64,000 nucleotides of DNA from Streptomyces sp. ISL-66. GTDB lineage: Bacteria > Actinomycetota > Actinomycetes > Streptomycetales > Streptomycetaceae. Each line of letters opens with the position of its first letter. Positions within the stretch are counted from its first letter, which is position 1. Shown piece by piece: positions 58,754-64,000 of this stretch. Made by a program: the position numbers and the translations under genes. The stretch is taken from positions 1 to 64,000 of the forward strand of contig NZ_JAGGOW010000041.1 in assembly GCF_018614135.1 (NCBI RefSeq), read 5' to 3'. Below the pieces are notes generated by a model. That model did no database searches. It saw nothing but the letters and a program-made list of their open reading frames with translations, and was not told where the DNA came from.

Positions 58754-59520
58754 ACCACAGACAGATCCTTTTCGGGGTGTCGCTCGATGCCCTGACCATG
58801 GACGAGACCGTGCGGCGCTGCCTGGACGCGGTCCGCCGCGGCGAGCGGATCGAGATCGGCATGGTCAATGCCGCCAAGCTGGTCAACATGCGGCGCGATC
58901 CGCGCCTCGCCGCGGCCGTCGCCGGCTGCGACCTGGTCCTCGCCGACGGCCAGGCCGTGGTGTGGGCGGGCCGCGTCCTCGGTGTACGGCTGCCCGAACG
59001 CGTCGCGGGCATCGACCTGTTCATGCGGCTGCTGGCCGCCGCCGAGACCGCGGAAATCCCCGTCTACCTGCTCGGCGCCCGGCAGGACGTACTGGAGCTC
59101 ATGCTCCGGCGGATCTCCGAGAAGTTCCCGGCCCTGCGCGTGGCCGGCAGCCGCAACGGCTACTTCGAGGACTCCGACCAGGGCCCGGTCGCCGCGGACA
59201 TCGCCCGCAGCGGCGCCCGGATGCTGTTCCTGGGCATGACCTCGCCCAAGAAGGAGATCTTCACCGCCGGATACGGCAAGCAGACCGGCGCCCATGTGGT
59301 GCACGGTGTCGGCGGCTCCTTCGACATCCTGGCCGGCATCACCAAGCGGGCCCCCCTCGTGTGGCAGCGAATGGGCCTCGAATGGTTCTACCGCACCCTC
59401 CAGGAGCCGCGCCGCCTCGGGAAGCGCTACCTCACCACCAATACCGCCTTCCTCCTCATGACCGTCCGCGAACTCATCCACCGCACACCGTCTGCCGGTT
59501 CCGCGAACAGGAGTCACTGA
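58750..59520 (+). CDS. WecG/TagA/CpsF-family glycosyltransferase
   Basis: The 256-residue product matches GT26: MNHRQILFGVSLDALTMDET, IGMVNAAKLVNMRRDPRLAA, CDLVLADGQAVVWAGRVLGV and LLGARQDVLELMLRRI. GARMLFLGMTSPKKEIF is the nucleotide-sugar contact loop, with VHGVGGSFDILAGITKRAPL near the end. The family adds ManNAc or ManNAcA to a lipid-linked GlcNAc, the second step of ECA or teichoic-type glycan synthesis. Both ManNAc-forming (WecB) and oxidising (WecC-type) enzymes follow. It overlaps genes on either side (ATGA before, TGATG after). Confidence 0.9.
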   Translation: MNHRQILFGVSLDALTMDETVRRCLDAVRRGERIEIGMVNAAKLVNMRRDPRLAAAVAGCDLVLADGQAVVWAGRVLGVRLPERVAGIDLFMRLLAAAETAEIPVYLLGARQDVLELMLRRISEKFPALRVAGSRNGYFEDSDQGPVAADIARSGARMLFLGMTSPKKEIFTAGYGKQTGAHVVHGVGGSFDILAGITKRAPLVWQRMGLEWFYRTLQEPRRLGKRYLTTNTAFLLMTVRELIHRTPSAGSANRSH

Positions 59521-60776
59521 TGCGCGTCGTCGTCGTGGGACAGGGATACGTCGGCCTACCGCTGGCCATCAGGGCCGCCGAGGTCGGACACCACGTGGTC
59601 GGCTACGACGTGGACGCCCGGCGGGTCAAGAGCCTCGCCGCCGGCGAGTCGTACGTGGAGGACGTCTCCTGCGAACGCCTGAGCCGGGCCCTGGAGCAGG
59701 GCACGTACCAGGCCAGTGAACTCGCCCGCGACTGCGGCGGCTTCGACGTCGCGGTCGTCACCGTCCCGACCCCGTTGCAGGACGGTGCCCCCGACCTGCG
59801 CTACATCGAGGAGTCGGCGCACACCCTGGCCCGCTTCCTGCGGCCGGGCGCCACCGTCGTGCTGGAGTCCACCACCTACCCCGGCACGACCGAGGAACTC
59901 TTCGGCCCGATCCTGGAGGACGGCTCGGGACTCACCGCCGGAGTCGACTTCCACCTCGGCTACAGCCCGGAGCGCATCGACCCCGGAAACACCGTCTGGG
60001 GTTTCCAGCAGACGCCCAAGGTCGTCTCGGGGGTGAACGCCGCCTCGCTCAAGGCCGTGGAGACCTTCTACGCGGGCCTCGTCGACACGACCGTGCCGGT
60101 GCGCTCCCCCAAGGAGGCCGAGCTGGCGAAGCTGCTGGAGAACACCTTCCGGCACGTCAACATCGCCCTGGTCAACGAGATAGCCATGTTCGCCCGCCAC
60201 CTCGACATCGACGTGTGGCAGACCATCGAGGCCGCCGCCAGCAAGCCGTTCGGCTTCATGAAGTTCACCCCGGGCCCCGGGGTCGGCGGCCACTGCCTGC
60301 CGATCGACCCCTCGTACCTGTCCTGGCGGGTGCAGCGCGAGCTGGGCCAGAACTTCCGCTTCGTCGAGCTGGCCAACGACATCAACAGCCACATGCCCGA
60401 GTACGTGGCGCGCCGCGTCATGGACGCGCTCAACTCCAAGCGCCGCTCCGTCAACGGTTCCCGGGTCCTGCTCCTGGGGCTGGCGTACAAGAAGAACACG
60501 GGCGACGCCCGGGAGTCTCCGGCGGTACGCGTCTCCCAACTGCTCCTCGACATGGGCGCGAAGGTGCGCGCGGCCGACCCCCACGTGGTGGAGAGCATCA
60601 AGGTCGACCCCCGCCTCTCGCGGGTCGAGCCCACCCGCAAGGAGCTGGCGGGCGCGGACGTGGTCGTCCTGCTCACCGACCACGACTCCTTCGACTACGC
60701 GATGATCGCCGAACACGCCTCGCTGGTACTCGACTGCCGCAACCGGATGTCCGGTCCCACGGTGGAGGTGCTCTGA
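59520..60776 (+). CDS. Nucleotide-sugar dehydrogenase (UDP-ManNAc dehydrogenase-like)
   Basis: The 418-residue product shares one base with the preceding stop. It has the UDP-sugar dehydrogenase plan: a Rossmann fold MRVVVVGQGYVGLPLAIRAA, VVTVPTPLQDGAPDLRYIEE, YSPERIDPGN, the helix LAKLLENTFRHVNIALVNEI and the catalytic-Cys loop GPGVGGHCLPIDPSYL. The C-terminal lobe contains LLGLAYKKNTGDARESPAV. The YSPER and GGHCLPIDPSYL details fit the WecC/WbpA side. With WecB next door, oxidation of UDP-ManNAc to UDP-ManNAcA is the likely reaction. Confidence 0.9.
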   Translation: MRVVVVGQGYVGLPLAIRAAEVGHHVVGYDVDARRVKSLAAGESYVEDVSCERLSRALEQGTYQASELARDCGGFDVAVVTVPTPLQDGAPDLRYIEESAHTLARFLRPGATVVLESTTYPGTTEELFGPILEDGSGLTAGVDFHLGYSPERIDPGNTVWGFQQTPKVVSGVNAASLKAVETFYAGLVDTTVPVRSPKEAELAKLLENTFRHVNIALVNEIAMFARHLDIDVWQTIEAAASKPFGFMKFTPGPGVGGHCLPIDPSYLSWRVQRELGQNFRFVELANDINSHMPEYVARRVMDALNSKRRSVNGSRVLLLGLAYKKNTGDARESPAVRVSQLLLDMGAKVRAADPHVVESIKVDPRLSRVEPTRKELAGADVVVLLTDHDSFDYAMIAEHASLVLDCRNRMSGPTVEVL

Positions 60777-60779
60777 GAC

Positions 60780-61919
60780 GTGGTGAGAGTCATCTGCGTG
60801 GCCGGAGCACGGCCCAACTACATGAAGATCAAACCGGTGATGGACGCGCTGGAGCGCCGCGGCGTGGAGGTGGTGCTCGTCCACACCGGCCAGCACTACG
60901 ACGACTCCATGAACGACGTGTTCTTCCGCGACCTCGGCATCCGTCCCCCCGACCGGTACCTGGGGGCCGGTTCCGGCAGCCACGCCCAGCAGACCGGCCG
61001 GGTGATGGAGGCCTTCGAGCCGCTGGTCGACGAACTGGCCCCCGACACCGTCGTGGTGGTCGGCGACATCAACTCCACGCTGGCCTGCGCCCTGGTCACC
61101 GCGAAGGCCGGCCCGCTGCTGGCCCACGTGGAGGCCGGTCTGCGCAGCCGGGACTGGAGCATGCCGGAGGAGGTCAACCGGGTGGTCACCGACCGCCTCA
61201 GCGACTACCTGCTGGCCCCGTCCCCCGACGCCGCCGCGAACCTGCGGGCGGAGGGGTACCGGGAGGACCAGATCCACATCGTCGGCAACGTCATGATCGA
61301 CACCCTGTTCGCCAACCTGGAACGGGCCAGGGAATCGGACGTCCTGGAGCGGTACGGGCTCACCCGCGGCGGGTACGGGCTGGTCACCCTGCACCGACCG
61401 GCCAACGTGGACGACCCCGACGCCCTGCGCGGCCTCCTGAAGGCACTGGGTGAGATCTCCGGGCGCTGCCCGCTGCTGCTGCCCGTGCACCCCAGGGCCG
61501 CGCAGCGGCTGGCCGACGCCGGGGTGCCCGACGGGATCAGGCTGGTGCCGGCCGCCGGTTACCTCGACTTCATCGCCCTACAGGATTCCGCCCGGGTGGT
61601 GCTCACCGACTCCGGCGGCATCCAGGAGGAGACCACCGCCCTCGGCGTGCCCTGTGTGACGCTGCGGGAGAACACCGAGCGGCCCATCACCGTCTCGGAG
61701 GGCACCAACGTCCTGGCGGGCACCGACCCGGACCGCATCGCGGCCACGGTGCACCGGGTGCTCGACGATCCGCCCGCGCCGCGCTGCCCCGCGCTCTGGG
61801 ACGGCCGCGCGAGCGAGCGCATCGCCCGGGTCCTGCTGGACGGCCCGTCCGCGGCGACCCGTCCGCGCCCCACCGCCCTCGCGCCGGCGGGGACACCGGG
61901 AGCACCCGGAGCCCCGTAG
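60780..61919 (+). CDS. wecB: UDP-N-acetylglucosamine 2-epimerase (non-hydrolysing)
   Basis: The 379-residue product (GTG at 60780, second GTG three bases on) has the epimerase motifs GARPNYMKIKPVMDAL, VHTGQHYDDSMNDVFFRDLG, VVGDINSTLACAL, HVEAGLRSRDWSMPEEVNR, LVTLHRPANVDDP and LTDSGGIQEETTALGVP. A short Pro/Ala-rich tail follows. It converts UDP-GlcNAc to UDP-ManNAc, the donor used by the WecG-type transferase after oxidation. It begins three bases after the dehydrogenase stop, in the same operon. Confidence 0.93.
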   Translation: MVRVICVAGARPNYMKIKPVMDALERRGVEVVLVHTGQHYDDSMNDVFFRDLGIRPPDRYLGAGSGSHAQQTGRVMEAFEPLVDELAPDTVVVVGDINSTLACALVTAKAGPLLAHVEAGLRSRDWSMPEEVNRVVTDRLSDYLLAPSPDAAANLRAEGYREDQIHIVGNVMIDTLFANLERARESDVLERYGLTRGGYGLVTLHRPANVDDPDALRGLLKALGEISGRCPLLLPVHPRAAQRLADAGVPDGIRLVPAAGYLDFIALQDSARVVLTDSGGIQEETTALGVPCVTLRENTERPITVSEGTNVLAGTDPDRIAATVHRVLDDPPAPRCPALWDGRASERIARVLLDGPSAATRPRPTALAPAGTPGAPGAP

Positions 61920-61960
61920 CGAAACCACGCCCGAGCACGGTACGACACGCGACAACGCGG

Positions 61961-61996
61961 CAACCGTAGTCACCGCAACAACCGTAATCACCGCAA
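61961..61996. repeat. Two tandem 18-bp repeats before the Wzz-like gene
   Basis: caaccgtagtcaccgcaa (61961-61978) is followed at once by caaccgtaatcaccgcaa (61979-61996), a single mismatch. They lie in the 132-bp gap between wecB and the Wzz-like gene, about 55 bp before its ATG, where a regulator could bind as a head-to-tail pair. Confidence 0.7.
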
Positions 61997-62051
61997 TGAC
62001 AGGGCGGCGGCGCGTGGAGGACACACGACGCCGCCGCGAGGGGGAAAGACC

Positions 62052-62900
62052 ATGGATCTCGCGGAGATCTGGCGGGTCATGTGCAGACGCTGGTACGTAC
62101 TGCTGCCGGGACTGCTGCTCACGGCCGCGCTCATCGCCGGCGTGTACCTGCTGGTCCCGGTGGAGTACCGGTCACAGAGCACGGTGACGCTCCTGAACTC
62201 GAAGAAGGCCACGGTGGCCTTCGACGGCAACCCCTTCCTGAGCACCCAGGCCTCGCTCACCGGAATGGCCGACGGTCTGGCCCGCAACCTCAACTCCGAC
62301 GACTCCAAGGCCGACCTCAGGTCCCAGGGCCTGACCGGGGAGTACGAGGCGAAGATCGCCGACAACGCCCAGGGGCCCTTCATGTGGCTGAGCGTCACGG
62401 GAACGCGGCCGGACGCCGTCCTGAAGTCGGACGAGATCTTCACCGCCTACGCCGAGAAGCGGCTGCGGGAGTTCCAGGCCCAGCAGTCCGTGCAGCCGGA
62501 GGCGATGATCCGCATGGCGACGATCGTGCCGCCGCAGACGCCGGAGGCCCAGACCAAGACCCGGCTCCAGTACCTCGTGATGGCGGGCGCACTCGGCTTC
62601 GTACTGAGCCTGGTGGCCACCTTCTTCGTGGAGGCCCGCCGCCGCCAGGCCGGCCGGCAGAGCAGGCGGCGGCCCGAATCCGAGCCGCCGCCCGCGACCA
62701 CCGGATCCGGCCGCCGGCCCGGCTCCGCGGCCTCGTCCGAACCGGCCGGAACGGCGAGGGCCGCAGGAGCCACAGGAGCCGCCGGCACCGCCGAAGCCTC
62801 CGAATCCGCGGAGTCCGCGGAGTCCGCCGACCCGACGGCCACCATGGCGCTCACCGTCCTGCCGCCGTCGGCCGCCTACCGCTCCACCGGATCACCGTGA
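62052..62900 (+). CDS. Wzz-type polysaccharide copolymerase
   Basis: The ATG follows a gagggggaaag site. The 282-residue product has an N-terminal membrane helix (WYVLLPGLLLTAALIAGVYL), an extracellular segment (VEYRSQSTVTLLNSKKATVA, ...DEIFTAYAEKRLREFQAQQS) and a second helix (LQYLVMAGALGFVLSLVATF). Such two-helix Wzz/PCP proteins set polymer length. The tail is a ~75-residue Ala/Ser/Glu-rich run (RPGSAASSEPAGTARAAGAT, with SESAESAES). No kinase domain follows, so it is a PCP-1-like form or one partnered in trans. It overlaps the flippase gene by 4 bp (GTGA). Confidence 0.8.
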   Translation: MDLAEIWRVMCRRWYVLLPGLLLTAALIAGVYLLVPVEYRSQSTVTLLNSKKATVAFDGNPFLSTQASLTGMADGLARNLNSDDSKADLRSQGLTGEYEAKIADNAQGPFMWLSVTGTRPDAVLKSDEIFTAYAEKRLREFQAQQSVQPEAMIRMATIVPPQTPEAQTKTRLQYLVMAGALGFVLSLVATFFVEARRRQAGRQSRRRPESEPPPATTGSGRRPGSAASSEPAGTARAAGATGAAGTAEASESAESAESADPTATMALTVLPPSAAYRSTGSP

Positions 62901-64000
62901 CCGGCCCCACGGCGGACACCGGCATCCCGGCCCCGGCCGAGGCGCCCTCCCTGGGCCGCAAGGTCGGCTCCGCCGCCCGGTGGAGCCTGGTCAACACCAT
63001 GGTCATGCGCCTCGGCAACTTCGTCACCGGGATCGTCCTCGCCCGCTTCTTCCTCGGCCCCGAGGCCTGGGGCGTCTACGGGATCGCCCAGACGGTCCTG
63101 CTGGTCCTGCTCTCCGCGAACGAGCTCGGCGTCTCCCTGGCCATCGTGCGCTGGGAGGGCGACCCCCGCCGCTTCGCCCCGACCGTCCTCACCCTGAGCG
63201 CCGCATCCAGCTGCCTGCTGTACGCCGTCCTGTTCGCGGCGGCCCCCGCGGTGGCCCGGGTCCTCGGCTCCCCCGAAGCCTCCGGCGTCCTGCGGGTGAT
63301 GTGCGTGTGCGTGGTCCTCGACGGACTGTCGCAGGTGCCCGCCGGGTTCCTCACCCGAGAGTTCGCCCAGGGGCGGCGAATGGCCATCGACGCGCTCAAC
63401 TTCGGCCTCAGCACCGCCGTGACCCTGCTGCTGGCCGTGCAGGGCTGGGGCGCGATGAGCTTCGCCTGGGGGTCCGTGGCGGGGAACGTGGCCGCCCTCG
63501 CCGGCTGCTGCCTCGCCGCGCCGGGCACCCTGAAGTTCGGCTGGGACCGGGACCAGGCCCGCGCCCTGCTCCGCTTCGGGCTCCCGCTCGCCGGGGCCAG
63601 CATGCTCGCCCTCGGAGTGGTCAACGTGGACACCATGGTGGTGGGTTCCACCCTGGACCAACTGGCCTTGGGCTTCTACGTGCTCGCCTTCAACATCTCC
63701 GGCTGGCCCGTGCGCATCATCTCCGAGGCGGCCCGCCGCGTCTCCTTCGCGGGGTTCTCCCGGCTGGCCGACTCACCGGGGGCGCTGGCCGGGGGGTTCG
63801 GCCGCGCCCTGGGCGTGGTGATGACGGGCACCGTCCCGCTCTGCGTCCTGCTGGCCGCGCTCTCGGCACCGGTCGTGGAGCTCGTCTACGGGGCGCGCTG
63901 GCTGCCCGCGGCCGCCGCGCTGCCCTGGCTGATGGGCCTCGGACTGGTCCGGATCGGCTGCGAGCTGGCCTACGACTGCCTGGTGGCCATCGGCCGCCGC
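62897..64000 (+). CDS. Wzx-like oligosaccharide flippase, truncated by the window end
   Basis: The GTG at 62897 lies inside the Wzz stop. The frame is open to the window edge: 368 codons so far, with no stop. The product begins VTGPTADTGIPAPAEAPSLG. Polysaccharide-flippase helices follow: SAARWSLVNTMVMRLGNFVT, GIVLARFFLGPEAWGVYGIA, LSAASSCLLYAVLFAAAPAV, LRFGLPLAGASMLALGVVNV, and LPWLMGLGLVRIGCELAYDC. It would move lipid-linked repeat units across the membrane for polymerisation. The remaining C-terminal helices lie beyond the window. Confidence 0.85.
   Translation, partial: MTGPTADTGIPAPAEAPSLGRKVGSAARWSLVNTMVMRLGNFVTGIVLARFFLGPEAWGVYGIAQTVLLVLLSANELGVSLAIVRWEGDPRRFAPTVLTLSAASSCLLYAVLFAAAPAVARVLGSPEASGVLRVMCVCVVLDGLSQVPAGFLTREFAQGRRMAIDALNFGLSTAVTLLLAVQGWGAMSFAWGSVAGNVAALAGCCLAAPGTLKFGWDRDQARALLRFGLPLAGASMLALGVVNVDTMVVGSTLDQLALGFYVLAFNISGWPVRIISEAARRVSFAGFSRLADSPGALAGGFGRALGVVMTGTVPLCVLLAALSAPVVELVYGARWLPAAAALPWLMGLGLVRIGCELAYDCLVAIGRR

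Overview
The window is about 64 kb of very GC-rich actinomycete chromosome and is almost certainly from Streptomyces. The evidence is strong third-codon GC bias, GTG/TTG starts, a complete CebR/CebEFG/BglC cellobiose-uptake locus with TGGGAGCGCTCCCA operators, CBM2-linked cellulases and chitinase, zinc-independent ribosomal protein paralogues behind a Zur box, Tat/LGFP secreted proteins, and an SCO5918-like/DEAD-helicase/cold-shock cluster. I saw no tRNA, rRNA, CRISPR array, origin or integrase.

Layout. 1-3 kb is an accessory patch: the 5' end of an IS630-type transposase, a GNAT enzyme, a SUKH-domain protein and a dead IS701-type transposase. 3-7 kb holds small hypothetical genes, then the divergent zinc-starvation locus (rpsN-rpmB leftwards, rpmG-rpmE2-cobW-like rightwards) around one Zur palindrome. 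7.2-8.6 kb is a deletion scar: a uronate dehydrogenase and a GH5 endoglucanase, both lacking their 5' halves, meet head to head, followed by a shred of a DHA2-type transporter. 8.7-19.6 kb is the cellulose/cellobiose region: CBM2-GH5 and CBM2-GH6 cellulases, a strong terminator, an XRE-cupin regulator and cebR on the minus strand, then cebE-cebF-cebG-bglC. Exact CebR boxes lie in the cellulase and cebR/cebE intergenic regions, and a degenerate one overlaps the bglC Shine-Dalgarno. The secreted cellulases release cellobiose, CebEFG imports it (the MsiK ATPase is not here), BglC hydrolyses it, and CebR senses it.

20-30 kb holds a histone-H1-like protein with a C-terminal winged helix, a DUF2264 protein, the cold/RNA cluster (SCO5918-like, CBS, DEAD-box helicase, CspA, MerR-like) with structured leaders, and general metabolic enzymes. 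30-34.5 kb starts with the most unusual protein here: a sigma-70 region-4 helix-turn-helix fused to a TnsA-like endonuclease, overlapping a TetR gene. An SGNH esterase and thpR follow. 34.5-39.8 kb is a two-gene TOMM-type module (leader-binding/E1-like protein plus SagB-type dehydrogenase) with no precursor peptide recognised, beside a VanZ-like gene broken by three frameshifts. 40-56 kb is a mosaic of regulators (two GlxA-type), MFS transporters, VOC and rhodanese proteins, a phosphatase-MFS-propeller operon, an XRE-membrane-lytic transglycosylase fusion, two secreted proteins and a CBM2-GH18 chitinase.

56.5-64 kb is the start of an exopolysaccharide locus: hexapeptide acyltransferase, alpha/alpha-barrel protein, WecG/TagA-type glycosyltransferase, nucleotide-sugar dehydrogenase, UDP-GlcNAc 2-epimerase, Wzz-like copolymerase and a Wzx-like flippase cut by the window end. 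WecB plus a WecC-like dehydrogenase would make UDP-ManNAcA, suggesting a ManNAcA-containing polysaccharide. Four gene pairs in this locus or in the phosphatase operon overlap by 1-4 bp, as do rpmB/rpsN and rpmE2/cobW, suggesting translational coupling.
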